Below, one piece after another: positions 7,642-17,202 of a DNA stretch of 64,000 nucleotides (positions within the stretch are counted from its first letter, which is position 1; each line of letters starts with the position of its first letter). The stretch is from Flavobacteriaceae bacterium (GTDB lineage: Bacteria; Bacteroidota; Bacteroidia; Flavobacteriales; Weeksellaceae). The stretch is taken from assembly GCA_012522185.1 (NCBI GenBank), contig JAAYKY010000012.1:32191-96190 (forward strand), given 5' to 3'. A program made the position numbers and the translations under genes. The notes beneath the pieces were generated by a model. It was given only the letters and a program-made list of their open reading frames with translations. It was not told the origin of the DNA and did no database searches.

Positions 7642-9399
7642 TTAGCTGAATTCATTTACTTGAAACTGAACTTCATAAAGTTTTTGGTAATAGCCGCCTT
7701 GGGTCAAAAGTTCACGGTGCGTACCTCTTTCAACAATTTTGCCTTCGTCCATCACCAAAATCTGATCGGCTTGTTGTATGGTTGCTAGACGATGCGCAAT
7801 CACCACCGAAGTTCTACCTTTGGTTAGTTTTTCGGTTGCAGTTTGAATTAAAGTTTCCGATTCTGTATCGATTGATGAAGTGGCTTCATCCAAAACAAGT
7901 ATCTCGGGATTGTAAACATAAGCTCTCAGAAAGGAAATCAATTGACGCTGACCGACCGAAAGACTTGCGCCTCGTTCACTCACTTCGGACTCATATCCTT
8001 TGGGCAAATTCATAATAAAATCATGAATGCCAATCTCCTTTGCGGCTTTTTGAACATCTTCTAAACTGATGTCGCGATTGCCAAGAATGATATTTTCGTA
8101 AATGGTAGTATTGAAAAGGAAAACATCTTGAAGAACTACCGCAATATGGCTTCTTAAATTATTGATTTCAACCGAATAAATACTTTTCCCATCGATTTTT
8201 ATATCGCCCGAGTCAATGTCATAAAACCTACTCAGAAGATTGATGATTGTAGATTTCCCTGCACCGGTTGCGCCTACAATTGCAATGGTCTGTCCGGGTT
8301 CGGTCTGGAAGGAAATTCCTTTCAAAACTGGACTATCTTGGATGTAAGAAAAATGAACGTTTTCAAATTCGATTTTGCCTTTTACGTCACTTAAAATCTC
8401 TTTCCCATTATTGGGAAGTGTTTGATCATCATCCAAAATTTTAAACACACGATCCGCACCAATCAATCCCCGTTGAATGGAATTAAATCGATCGGCGATC
8501 TGTCGCATGGGTTGCGTAAGCATCGTGATATAAGAAATAAAAGCAACGACTTCACCCACCGATAAATCTCCGTGAACCGCCGTTCGTAAACCTCCAAACC
8601 ACAGAAGTAATCCAATCGCTAAGGCTGAAACGACATCCACAACCGGGAAAAGCAAAGCAAAGTATAAATTGGTTTTCAGAAATGCCGTTCTTAATTCTTT
8701 ATTGATGGATTTAAACCCTTCGAACTCCCTATCCTGACGGTTAAATAGTTGTACAATCGACATTCCGCTCAATCTTTCTTGAACGTAGGTATTTAATTTT
8801 GCTGTGACATTTCGCTCTGCTTGATAAACTTTTTTGAGTGCTTTCTGAAAGAGATTGGTGATGATAATCATCATCGGAAGAATGATAATCACAATCGAAG
8901 CCACCATCCAATTCATGTAGTACATAATGCTGATGATGAAAATAATTCGAAGTGTATCCACCATCAAGGTCAGAATCCCGTTGTTAAATATTTCGGCTAT
9001 AGTTTCAATGTCGGAAACCGATCGGGTGACAAGAACACCGTTGGGCGTTTTGTCAAAATAAGCCAATCGAAATTTGATGATGTGATTAAACAAGCGAACT
9101 CGGAGATAGCGAATGACTCTTTGCGCCATTTTATTGGCCAAGAAAATCACAAAAAAGCTTAGAAAAACTTCAATCATCAAAACGCCTCCAATCAAGAAGA
9201 TGAAATAGAGAAGTCCGTTTACATCCCGATTTAGAATGTAAACATCGATTGCATCTTTCATCAAATAAGGGCGATAGGTGGAAACCACCGCACTCAATAT
9301 CGCAAATAGAACAACCGAAACAAATAGTACTCGGTAGCTCATTCCGATTTTGACTACGCGTTTTAAACCACTGAAATCAAATTTGTTGGATTCACTCAT
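7642..9399 (-). CDS. ABC exporter, fused permease/ATPase (MsbA-like)
   Basis: A half-size ABC exporter of about 585 residues: six transmembrane helices (about residues 20-310), then the nucleotide-binding domain with Walker A GATGAGKST, Q-loop VLQDVFLF, signature LSVGQRQ, Walker B ILVLDEATSSID and H-loop IAHRLAT. It would homodimerise in the inner membrane; the substrate (lipid, drug or peptide) is unknown. The open frame reaches 9492, but the ATG at 9399 is chosen because it overlaps the truA stop codon (ATGAGTGA) and gives the normal MSESNKF start. The eight-base overlap implies translational coupling with truA. Confidence 0.92.
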   Translation of the reverse strand: MSESNKFDFSGLKRVVKIGMSYRVLFVSVVLFAILSAVVSTYRPYLMKDAIDVYILNRDVNGLLYFIFLIGGVLMIEVFLSFFVIFLANKMAQRVIRYLRVRLFNHIIKFRLAYFDKTPNGVLVTRSVSDIETIAEIFNNGILTLMVDTLRIIFIISIMYYMNWMVASIVIIILPMMIIITNLFQKALKKVYQAERNVTAKLNTYVQERLSGMSIVQLFNRQDREFEGFKSINKELRTAFLKTNLYFALLFPVVDVVSALAIGLLLWFGGLRTAVHGDLSVGEVVAFISYITMLTQPMRQIADRFNSIQRGLIGADRVFKILDDDQTLPNNGKEILSDVKGKIEFENVHFSYIQDSPVLKGISFQTEPGQTIAIVGATGAGKSTIINLLSRFYDIDSGDIKIDGKSIYSVEINNLRSHIAVVLQDVFLFNTTIYENIILGNRDISLEDVQKAAKEIGIHDFIMNLPKGYESEVSERGASLSVGQRQLISFLRAYVYNPEILVLDEATSSIDTESETLIQTATEKLTKGRTSVVIAHRLATIQQADQILVMDEGKIVERGTHRELLTQGGYYQKLYEVQFQVNEFS

Positions 9400-10138
9400 G
9401 GATGAAAAGCGATTTTGGATAGACAACATCCGCAAGGTACAAACCTTGAGCCGGTGCAGAACCACTTGCAAAGCTACGGTCTTTTTGTGCAATGATGTTG
9501 TTAAATTCTTCTAAACTTATTTTTCCTTTCCCGACATCTACCAGCGTTCCGACGATTGCACGCACCATATTGCGTAGAAAACGATCGGCAGTAATGGTAA
9601 ATTTTAATTCGGAATCCAGCATTTCCCATCGAGCAAATTTCACTTCGCAAATATGGGTCTTCACATCGGTATGTAATTTGGCAAAACTACTGAAATCTTT
9701 CTTTCCCAAAAGTAATTGAGATGCTAAATTCATTTTTACAAGATCCAGATCCATTCGAATTTGCCATGCAAAATCAAAATCAAAAGGATTTTTTCCCATC
9801 CGAACCAAGTAGTGATAAGTTCGGTCAGAAGCATCAAATCGAGCATGTGCACTCGGACTCATTTGGTGAATCTTATAAATCACAATGTCTTTGGGTAGAA
9901 ATGAATTCAGTCGATGTACCAAATCTTCGGGTACAACTTCTTCAAAATCAAAATGGGCAAACATCTTCAAAGCATGGACACCAGTATCGGTTCTTCCGGC
10001 ACCAGTAACTTCAATTTTTGTTCGCAAAAGTGTGGAAACTGCTTTTTCCAAAACTTCTTGTACAGAAATTTGTTTCGGCTGACGTTGCCAACCAAAATAG
10101 TTTTTACCATTGTATGCTAATTCCAGAAAGTATCTCAC
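9392..10138 (-). CDS. truA: tRNA pseudouridine(38-40) synthase TruA
   Basis: Isomerises uridines 38-40 in the tRNA anticodon arm. The 248-residue protein starts RYFLELAYNGKNYFGWQRQ, has the catalytic Asp motif GAGRTDTGVHA near residue 47, then the FDASDRTYHYLV block near 105 and FLRNMVRAIVG near 190. Length is normal. It is the first gene of a two-gene unit with the ABC exporter, whose start codon overlaps its stop. A -7-like TAATTTTG lies on the minus strand at 10156-10163. Confidence 0.95.
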   Translation of the reverse strand: MRYFLELAYNGKNYFGWQRQPKQISVQEVLEKAVSTLLRTKIEVTGAGRTDTGVHALKMFAHFDFEEVVPEDLVHRLNSFLPKDIVIYKIHQMSPSAHARFDASDRTYHYLVRMGKNPFDFDFAWQIRMDLDLVKMNLASQLLLGKKDFSSFAKLHTDVKTHICEVKFARWEMLDSELKFTITADRFLRNMVRAIVGTLVDVGKGKISLEEFNNIIAQKDRSFASGSAPAQGLYLADVVYPKSLFIHE

Positions 10139-10155
10139 CCTGATTTAATGTGGAG

Positions 10156-10163
10156 CAAAATTA
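10156..10163 (-). promoter_or_regulatory. -7 element upstream of truA
   Basis: TAATTTTG on the minus strand fits TAnnTTTG and ends 17 bases before the truA ATG, so the transcript would have a very short leader. No clear TTG -33 element is seen. Confidence 0.4.
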
Positions 10164-10220
10164 GGAATTATAAATTTTGACTCCTCATTTTATTGAAACC
10201 TTTTGAAAAATGATTGGCAA

Positions 10221-10436
10221 TCAACCATTTATTTTTCGGACAATCCAAAGAATGACGGAAGCCAATACGGAAATTAAAATCATAGAAGAAATCGGGAAAT
10301 AGAAAGAAAAATCCGGTTTATTTATTCGGATATCGCCGGGCAGCTTTCCAAACCAGTTGAAATTGAAACTGCTGAAATGCAAAATCAAACCGATGATAAG
10401 GAGGATTGCTCCAAGGATGATAAAGGTTTTTCCCAT
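10221..10436 (-). CDS. DUF2905 small membrane protein
   Basis: 71 residues with two transmembrane helices (about 5-22 and 48-66) separated by the conserved loop WFGKLPGDIRINKPDFSFYF, the hallmark of DUF2905. Function unknown; an inner-membrane protein. Divergent from the phosphodiesterase gene, with overlapping promoter elements between them. Confidence 0.9.
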   Translation of the reverse strand: MGKTFIILGAILLIIGLILHFSSFNFNWFGKLPGDIRINKPDFSFYFPISSMILISVLASVILWIVRKING

Positions 10437-10445
10437 TTTTAGAAT

Positions 10446-10466
10446 TAAGTTTGTAGCACAAATTTA
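10446..10466. promoter_or_regulatory. Overlapping divergent promoter elements
   Basis: TAAGTTTG on the plus strand (10446-10453) faces the phosphodiesterase gene, and TAAATTTG on the minus strand (10459-10466) faces the DUF2905 gene. Both fit TAnnTTTG. The two elements are only five bases apart, so the two polymerases should compete. No good -33 was found for either. Confidence 0.4.
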
Positions 10467-10473
10467 GTTCAAA

Positions 10474-10965
10474 TTGAAAATACTTCTGCTTTCTGACACC
10501 CATAGCTACATCGATGATCGAATTTTGGAGTATGCTTCCCAAGCCGATGAGGTTTGGCATGCGGGTGATATTGGCGATTTAAAAGTGACGGATGAAATTT
10601 CAAAATTAACTCGATTAAGAGCAGTTTACGGAAATATCGATGGAACTGAAGCCCGAAAAGAATTTCCTTTGAATAATCGTTTTCAAATCGAAGGAGTCGA
10701 GGTTTGGATCACGCATATCGGTGGATATCCGGGCAAATACAGTCCGGCCGTTCGCGAAGAAATTACCAAAAATCCTCCAAAAATTTTTATTTCTGGCCAT
10801 TCGCATATTTTGAAAGTTATGCCCGATAAAAAATTGAACTTAATTCACATGAATCCGGGTGCTTGTGGGATTTATGGTTTTCATCAAATCCGCACGATGT
10901 TGAGATTTGAAATCAATGCCGGGAAAATCGAAAATCTGGAAGTGATAGAGTTGGGAAAACGCTAA
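10474..10965 (+). CDS. YfcE/MJ0936-type metallophosphoesterase
   Basis: A 163-residue calcineurin-like phosphodiesterase with all metal-binding blocks: LLLSDTHS (D and H), WHAGDIGD, the GNID block (VYGNIDG near residue 50), THIGG, and GHSHI followed by NPGACG. It is cytosolic and probably a phosphodiesterase of unknown physiological substrate. The start is TTG at 10474; no in-frame ATG lies near, and the first core strand begins at residue 2, so TTG is forced. Confidence 0.9.
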   Translation: MKILLLSDTHSYIDDRILEYASQADEVWHAGDIGDLKVTDEISKLTRLRAVYGNIDGTEARKEFPLNNRFQIEGVEVWITHIGGYPGKYSPAVREEITKNPPKIFISGHSHILKVMPDKKLNLIHMNPGACGIYGFHQIRTMLRFEINAGKIENLEVIELGKR

Positions 10966-11038
10966 AAAAGATTCTTTTTCGGAAAATTAAATATTCTCTC
11001 TTATATTTGTAGTCCTTATCTCTACCTAATCTATTGAG

Positions 11039-11077
11039 TCCTTCCTTAATCTTTGTATTGGAAGGATTTTTATTTTT
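11039..11077 (+). terminator. Intrinsic terminator
   Basis: TCCTTCC (11039-11045) pairs with GGAAGGA (11060-11066) around a 14-base loop, followed by a T-rich tract. It lies about 75 bases beyond the phosphodiesterase stop and just after a TATATTTG at 11002-11009. The 220-base gap before the aldo/keto reductase holds nothing else I can identify. Confidence 0.6.
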
Positions 11078-11184
11078 TAAGGATAATTATAGTTTTAATA
11101 TTCATACCACCTTCCAAGAATTAAGAGATTTTAACAAGGCTTTTTGAGGATTAGTTTTTACATTTAATCCCAAATCAAATCAGA

Positions 11185-12138
11185 ATGCAGAAGAGAAAAT
11201 TAGGTAATACAGACTTGGAAGTTTCACCGATCGCTTTTGGTGGAAATGTTTTTGGCTGGACATTGGACGAAGAAAAGTCTTTTGATATCATCGATGCTTT
11301 TGTAGGAGCGGGATTTAACTTTATCGACACCGCAAATAATTATCCTTATTGGGTAAAAGGAAATGACGGCGGAGAATCCGAACGAACGATCGGGAATTGG
11401 TTGAAAAAAAGACGTATTCGTGACAAAGTGGTCATTGCAACGAAAGTTGGAGGAAGAGGGAAAAATCAAAGCAAAACCAATGCTTCTAAAAAGCATATTT
11501 TAAAGGAAGTTGATAATTCTTTGATGCGTTTAAAAACAGATTACATCGATTTATATCAATTGCATTATGACGATGAGATTACACCTGTAGAAGAAACCTT
11601 GTCGGCCTTTCAGGATTTGATTCAGGAAGGTAAAATCCGATGGATTGGTGTGTCCAATATTTCTCCCGGTAGGCTTGTGGAATCACTTGAAGCAGCCGAG
11701 AAATTTAACCTCCCCAAATACCAAACGCTTCAGCCCGAATACAATCTTTGCGAAAGGGAAAAATACGAAACTTTGTATGAGCCCATCGTTTTGAAAAATG
11801 ATTTGGGTGTTATGAATTATTATGCACTTGCCAGTGGATTTTTGACGGGAAAATACCGAACCTTGGAAGATTTACAGAAAAGCCAGAGAGGAAAAGACGT
11901 GGAAAAATACATGAACGAGCGGGGAATGCGAATTTTGGATGCATTGGCGGAGATTTCCATCGAATACAAAACGACGTCTGCCGTTGTGGCTTTGGCTTGG
12001 TTGCTTCGGCGTCCGAGTATCTGTTCACCCATTGCCAGTGCGACGAGTTTGAGTCAATTGGACTCTCTAATTCAGGCGCCTCAATTGGATTTGAATTCAT
12101 CGGCAGTCATGCGATTGAATGAAGCAAGCGAATATTGA
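11185..12138 (+). CDS. Aldo/keto reductase
   Basis: A 317-residue NADPH-dependent aldo/keto reductase of the YajO/Tas-like branch. It opens KRKLGNTDLEVSPIAFGGNVFGW; the catalytic tetrad region is visible as FIDTANNYP (Asp and nearby Tyr), VVIATKVGG (Lys) and YQLHYDD (His). The insertion WVKGNDGGESE after the tyrosine is typical of this branch. C-terminal TSLSQLD is the usual cofactor-phosphate site region. Substrate unknown. It is convergent with the DUF2200 gene, with stops two bases apart. Confidence 0.93.
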   Translation: MQKRKLGNTDLEVSPIAFGGNVFGWTLDEEKSFDIIDAFVGAGFNFIDTANNYPYWVKGNDGGESERTIGNWLKKRRIRDKVVIATKVGGRGKNQSKTNASKKHILKEVDNSLMRLKTDYIDLYQLHYDDEITPVEETLSAFQDLIQEGKIRWIGVSNISPGRLVESLEAAEKFNLPKYQTLQPEYNLCEREKYETLYEPIVLKNDLGVMNYYALASGFLTGKYRTLEDLQKSQRGKDVEKYMNERGMRILDALAEISIEYKTTSAVVALAWLLRRPSICSPIASATSLSQLDSLIQAPQLDLNSSAVMRLNEASEY

Positions 12139-12140
12139 GC

Positions 12141-12500
12141 TTAATTTCTGAGAATTTTGTCCATCGATTTTCCCTTGGCAAGTTCATCGATTAATTTATC
12201 GAGATAGCGAACTTTCTGTATGATTTCGTCTTCAATTTCTTCCACACGGTCTCCACAAATTACACCCGTAATTTTGGAGGCTTTCGGATTGAATTGAGGG
12301 GCTTCAAGGAAAAACCTTTCAAAATCCGTTTGATTGTCAAGTATTTCTCGAAAGCTGACTTCATCGTATCCGGTCAGCCAAAATATAATTTCATTTACTT
12401 CTTGTTGAGTCCGACCTTTTTTTTCGGCTTTGCTTAGATAATGCGGATACACAGTCGCTACCGACATTTTGTAAACTCTTGGGTAATTTTTAGGATCCAT
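12141..12500 (-). CDS. DUF2200 family protein
   Basis: A 119-residue cytosolic protein with the DUF2200 signature: VYKMSVATVYPHYLSKAEKKGR at the start, then EIIFWLTGYDE and ITGVICGDRVEEIED. Function unknown. The frame stays open to 12554, but that extension is the efflux operon's terminator region and is low-complexity, so the ATG at 12500 (MDPKNYPRVY) is used. Confidence 0.88.
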   Translation of the reverse strand: MDPKNYPRVYKMSVATVYPHYLSKAEKKGRTQQEVNEIIFWLTGYDEVSFREILDNQTDFERFFLEAPQFNPKASKITGVICGDRVEEIEDEIIQKVRYLDKLIDELAKGKSMDKILRN

Positions 12501-12535
12501 TATAAATTGAATTAAAACAAAATTAAAAATAATTT

Positions 12536-12567
12536 CAACAAAAAGGCAACCCATGAAGAGTTGCCTT
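12536..12567 (-). terminator. Terminator of the RND efflux operon
   Basis: On the minus strand AAGGCAAC (12560-12567) pairs with GTTGCCTT (12543-12550) over a nine-base loop, followed by a T tract (A run at 12536-12544). It sits about 40 bases after the outer-membrane factor gene's stop. Confidence 0.8.
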
Positions 12568-12604
12568 CCACATAAACCTAAAACTATAAATGTTTAAACT
12601 TTCT

Positions 12605-14014
12605 TTATCTCCATCCACCGCCCAGTGCTCGGTACAATTGAACCATTGCGTTCAGTCTTCCATACTCTGTATTGACAACGGCCAATTGCGCCATCAAAGC
12701 ATTTTCTCTTGCCGTCAAAACTTCCAGATAACTCGCCATTCCATAGACCTGCAGTTCTTCTGAAAATTCGATAGCTTCCTGATAAGCTTCGTATTCTTGT
12801 TGTTTCAAGCCAATTTTTTCCTGATTGGTCTGAAAGGAATAAAGCGCATCCGATACTTCACGACTAGCATTCAAAATCGAATATTTATAATTCAACAAAG
12901 CCGATTCTTGTCTTGCTTGACTGACTTCGTATTGTGTTTTGATCTGCCTTCCGTTTAAAATTGGTTGTGTCAAAGAACCTACGAGACTCGCAAACAAAGA
13001 ATTTGCACTAAACAAATCTTCAAATTCTATACTTTGCAATCCTCCGTTTGCTGATAATCGAAGGGAAGGATAAAAACTACTTCTCGCTACATTTGTCAAT
13101 TCAAAAGCATTGATTAGCGCAAATTCGGCGGCCATCACATCGGGGCGATTGCTCAGCAATTGAACCGGTACGCCTATGGTCAGTTCATGGTTGATTTCCT
13201 GTTCTCTCAAGGAAGTTCTTTCGATTTCATGAGGACTTTCACCCAAAAGAATACTAAAGGTATTTTCTAAAAGTTTAATGTCATTATTGATGTCCAACAA
13301 AAGTGCTTGAGCATTTAAAAGTTGAGCTTCGGTCTGACGAACTGCAACTTCGGTCACAGTTCCTGCATCTTTTAAAAGCTGAATCGCTTCCAGACTTTCT
13401 TCACGGTTGGCAATGGTTTCTTCGGTGATTCGCTTTTGTTCGTCCAAAGCCAAAAGTCGGAAATAATTAGAAGCAATTTGAGCCACTAAATTGGATTTTA
13501 CCGCTTGGTGAGCGGAAACAGATTGTAGATAAGAGGCTCTTGAGGCACGATCTGCACTCCTGATTTTACCCCAAATATCAGCTTCCCAAGAAAGTCCGAG
13601 CGATAATTCCGATTGGCCCAACCAATCTCTTTCACTCAATCCCTGACCTGAAATTGAATTCAAGGAAGGGGAGGTATAAGTATAACTTCCATTGGCATTG
13701 AGCGTTGGAAAATACCCGGCTTTTCCTTGTTTCATATAAGCTTCGGCCGCCCGAATGTTTTGCAAAGCAATCCGGATATCCAGATTATTGGAAAGTGCTT
13801 TGTCGATGTGTTCACTAAGCTTTTCATCTTTGAAAATTTCTTTCCATGAAAGAGAAGCAAGGCTCAAACTATCGGTCGAAATCTGATCCGTTCGGAAGTA
13901 TTGCTCGTTCACAACTTCTTCTTGCGGACGGCTGTAATCTTTGGCTACAAAACAGGATTGAACTACTGCCAAAACCGCCGGTATGATAATATATTTTAAA
14001 TTTTTCATTTTCAA
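12605..14014 (-). CDS. Outer-membrane efflux lipoprotein (OprM/NodT type)
   Basis: A 469-residue TolC-superfamily channel, lipidated at C21 (VVQSC). Two tandem OEP repeats are seen, with the typical NLDIRIALQNI and RPDVMAAEF segments (the latter about residue 290) and long helical stretches. It forms the outer-membrane exit duct for the RND pump encoded just upstream (gap 26 bases). It is the last gene of the operon regulator-MFP-RND-OMF. Confidence 0.93.
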   Translation of the reverse strand: MKMKNLKYIIIPAVLAVVQSCFVAKDYSRPQEEVVNEQYFRTDQISTDSLSLASLSWKEIFKDEKLSEHIDKALSNNLDIRIALQNIRAAEAYMKQGKAGYFPTLNANGSYTYTSPSLNSISGQGLSERDWLGQSELSLGLSWEADIWGKIRSADRASRASYLQSVSAHQAVKSNLVAQIASNYFRLLALDEQKRITEETIANREESLEAIQLLKDAGTVTEVAVRQTEAQLLNAQALLLDINNDIKLLENTFSILLGESPHEIERTSLREQEINHELTIGVPVQLLSNRPDVMAAEFALINAFELTNVARSSFYPSLRLSANGGLQSIEFEDLFSANSLFASLVGSLTQPILNGRQIKTQYEVSQARQESALLNYKYSILNASREVSDALYSFQTNQEKIGLKQQEYEAYQEAIEFSEELQVYGMASYLEVLTARENALMAQLAVVNTEYGRLNAMVQLYRALGGGWR

Positions 14015-14040
14015 TTAATTAGTTCAAAATACAGAATTCC

Positions 14041-17000
14041 TTAAGGATTTAAATTTGAATTTTCAGTATTTACTTTCTCAAATTTCATCGGTTTTACTTT
14101 TTCTTGTAACCATTGGAAAATCACATAAAGAACCGGAATATTGAAGACTCCGATAAGGGTTCCGATAAGCAATCCAAATGCTGCACCCGTTGCAATGGAG
14201 CGGTTTCCTACATAACCAATTCCCGATGAGAATACCAATGGCATCAATCCAAAAATAAATGCAAAGGAAGTCATGAGGATTGGGCGGAAACGAGCTTTGG
14301 CACCGTTGAAAGCAGAACTTGCCAGTGACTCTCCCTGTCGACGCCTTTGGAGCGCAAATTCCACAATCAGAATTGCGTTTTTGGCGAGGAGGCCGACGAG
14401 CATAATCAAGGCAATTTGGAAATAAATATTGTTTTCCAATCCGGCTAATTTCTGTGCCCAATATGCTCCCATCAATCCACCTGGTATCGATAAAATCACC
14501 GAAAAAGGCAAAAGATAACTTTCATATTGTGCAGATAAAATGAAGTAAACGAAAATCAAACAGAGCATGAATATCATCAGGGTTTGGTTTCCGGAACTAA
14601 TTTCTTCCCTTGTCAAACCAGCAAAATCCACTCCGTAGTTTGTTGATAAAGTAGAATTTGAAACTTCTTGGATGGCTTGAATCGCATCTCCGGTACTATA
14701 ACCCGGATTTGCTGCCCCAGAAATACTTGCATTGGTAAACAAGTTAAATCGGTTAATTACTTGCGGGCCGTAAATTCGGTTTAGTTTTACGAATTGAGTA
14801 ATCGGCGTCATCGTTCCATTGGAAGTTCGTACAAATATTTTATTTAAATCTTTTTCGCTCGCACGATCTTCGGGCAATGCTTGAACCATCACGCGGTATT
14901 GTTTCCCATACCTTGTAAAGTCGGCAGCATAAATTCCTCCAATGTATCCTTGCAATGCATTAAATAAATTGTTTACCGTTACACCGGATTGTTTGGCAAG
15001 TGGAATATTTAGTTCGATTTCATATTGAGCATAATTTGTATTAAAGGAAGTCTGAGCATATTGAATTTCGGGTCTTTGCATTAATTGACCTACAAATCCT
15101 TGTGCGACCTCAGCGAATTCACTCAAATCACCACCTGATCGATCCAATAATTTCATTTCAAATCCAGAGGATATACCAAATCCTGGAATGGACGGAGGTG
15201 AGAAAAAAATCATATTGGCTTCGGGCATTTGAGCCGCTAATCCGAATAATTTTCCTACCACTGCATTACTCGAAGATTCTTCTGAGCTTCTCTCTTCTAA
15301 GCTTTTCAACCGGATCATTCCCATTCCGTAGTTGGATCCTTGCCCGGACACAAAACTAAAACCGGAAACCATTGTCACAGCATCCACTTCAGGTATTTGT
15401 GATACTTTCTCTTGGAATTCAGCTTGCATAGCAGCCACACGGTCACCTGAGGCACCCGGCTCAAGTTCAAAGTTTGCCATGATAAAGCTTCGGTCTTCAC
15501 CTGGTACAAATCCAGTAGGCATCGTTCGATCTGCCCAGTAAATTCCTACACAACATAAAATTAAAATCAAGAAAGTCACCCATTTGTGTCGTAAAAGGAA
15601 ATGGAAACTCTGCGCGTATTTATTGGTAATGGCATTAAATGCCGTGTTAAATCCATCAAAAAATCTTTGAAGTAAATTTTTCTTTTTGCCTTTTTCCTCT
15701 ACATGAGGCTTCAGGAACATAGCACATAGTGCCGGGCTCAGCGTCAATGCGTTGACGGCTGAAATCGCAATGGCAACTATCAGAGTTACACCAAATTGTT
15801 TATAAAATACTCCAGTAGGGCCACCGATAAAAGTTACCGGAATAAATACGGCACCCATCACAAGCGTAATGGAAATAATGGCTCCGGTAATTTCATTCAT
15901 CGTACTGATGGCCGCTTCTTTTCCGGCGAGATTTGTTTTTTCAATTTTGGCGTGAATCGCCTCGACGACGACAATCGCATCGTCCACCACAATTCCAATG
16001 GCCAAAACCAAAGCAAACAATGTCAATAAGTTAATCGAAAATCCAAACAAATTCAAGAAGAAAAAGGTTCCGACAATCGAAACCGGAACCGCAATGAGCG
16101 GTACCAAGGTAGAGCGTATGTCTTGAAGGAAAATAAATACAACGATAAACACCAGAATAAAGGCTTCAATCAATGTCGTCAATACTTTGTTGATAGAAGA
16201 ATCCAAGAATTCGTTGGTATCAAACATGATTTTGTAATCCACTCCGGCAGGCAAAGTTTTGGAGATTTCCTCCAACTCTCCTTTCAATTCGTCGATGATT
16301 TCTTTTGCATTCGATCCAGGTGTTTGGTAAATCGCCATGGCCACCGCAGGAAGTCCGTTCAATCGAGAAATTCCTGTATAGCCCTGGGATCCCATTTCAA
16401 TTTTAGCTACATCTTTTAAATAAAGAATTTGACCATTAGGAAGGGATTTGATGACAATGTTTTCATACTGTTCCTCGGTTTGGTATTTACCGCTATAACG
16501 GATTACATATTGAAATGCTTCTCCGGCATTCTCACCTAATTGACCGGCGGCAGCTTCCAAACTTTGTTCGTTGAGCGCGGTGGTTATATCGGCAGGAACC
16601 AATCCATAGGAAGCCATTTTAGCAGGGTCAAGCCAAACCCGCATGGCGTAATTTCGTAAACCAAATACGTTGGCATCTCCCACACCATTTACTCTTTTTA
16701 ACTGAGGAACTACGTTGATATTCATGTAGTTCTGAACGTATAGCTGGTCGTAATCTTCATTTTCTGAAAAGAAGGAAACAAACATCAAAGCACTGGTTTG
16801 TTGCTTTTGAGTTACTACTCCGGAACGTGTTACTTCAGCAGGTAGGAGTGGAGTTGCACGTGCCACACGGTTCTGAACGTTCACCGAAGCAATGTCGGGA
16901 TCTACATCCTGCTTAAAAGTAATCTGAATGGAAGCCGAACCGTTGTTGGTTGCGGTAGAAGAAATATAATCCATTCCCTCTACACCATTGACCTGTTCTT

Positions 17001-17196
17001 CAATCGGAATGATCACACTTTCTAGAACCGTTTGAGCGTTTGCGCCGGGATAATTGGCGGAAATCTGCACGGTGGGCGGAGCAATGTCCGGATATTGTGT
17101 AACGGGGAGGGAAATAATTCCCAGAATCCCCAGAATAACTATGATGACGGAAATTACTGTCGATAATACCGGTCTTTCTATAAATGTTTTTAGCAT
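14041..17196 (-). CDS. RND multidrug efflux pump, inner-membrane subunit (AcrB/HAE-1)
   Basis: A 1051-residue proton-driven RND exporter. It starts MLKTFIERPVLSTVISVIIV, the usual HAE-1 N-terminus, and shows the first porter-domain block PVTQYPDIAPPTVQISANYPG, the TM4 proton-relay motif VVDDAIVVVEA with two Asp, duplicated large periplasmic loops, and the second-half LLAKNAILIVEFA. Full length for the family (about 1040-1050). It lies 6 bases after the membrane fusion gene. Drugs, dyes or bile-salt-like compounds are likely substrates, but specificity is not readable. Confidence 0.96.
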   Translation of the reverse strand: MLKTFIERPVLSTVISVIIVILGILGIISLPVTQYPDIAPPTVQISANYPGANAQTVLESVIIPIEEQVNGVEGMDYISSTATNNGSASIQITFKQDVDPDIASVNVQNRVARATPLLPAEVTRSGVVTQKQQTSALMFVSFFSENEDYDQLYVQNYMNINVVPQLKRVNGVGDANVFGLRNYAMRVWLDPAKMASYGLVPADITTALNEQSLEAAAGQLGENAGEAFQYVIRYSGKYQTEEQYENIVIKSLPNGQILYLKDVAKIEMGSQGYTGISRLNGLPAVAMAIYQTPGSNAKEIIDELKGELEEISKTLPAGVDYKIMFDTNEFLDSSINKVLTTLIEAFILVFIVVFIFLQDIRSTLVPLIAVPVSIVGTFFFLNLFGFSINLLTLFALVLAIGIVVDDAIVVVEAIHAKIEKTNLAGKEAAISTMNEITGAIISITLVMGAVFIPVTFIGGPTGVFYKQFGVTLIVAIAISAVNALTLSPALCAMFLKPHVEEKGKKKNLLQRFFDGFNTAFNAITNKYAQSFHFLLRHKWVTFLILILCCVGIYWADRTMPTGFVPGEDRSFIMANFELEPGASGDRVAAMQAEFQEKVSQIPEVDAVTMVSGFSFVSGQGSNYGMGMIRLKSLEERSSEESSSNAVVGKLFGLAAQMPEANMIFFSPPSIPGFGISSGFEMKLLDRSGGDLSEFAEVAQGFVGQLMQRPEIQYAQTSFNTNYAQYEIELNIPLAKQSGVTVNNLFNALQGYIGGIYAADFTRYGKQYRVMVQALPEDRASEKDLNKIFVRTSNGTMTPITQFVKLNRIYGPQVINRFNLFTNASISGAANPGYSTGDAIQAIQEVSNSTLSTNYGVDFAGLTREEISSGNQTLMIFMLCLIFVYFILSAQYESYLLPFSVILSIPGGLMGAYWAQKLAGLENNIYFQIALIMLVGLLAKNAILIVEFALQRRRQGESLASSAFNGAKARFRPILMTSFAFIFGLMPLVFSSGIGYVGNRSIATGAAFGLLIGTLIGVFNIPVLYVIFQWLQEKVKPMKFEKVNTENSNLNP

Positions 17197-17202
17197 ACTG
17201 AA

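Noticed and set aside
12501..12554. N-terminal extension of the DUF2200 protein
   Set aside because: It is the translated terminator region of the efflux operon and is not family-like; the start was moved to 12500.
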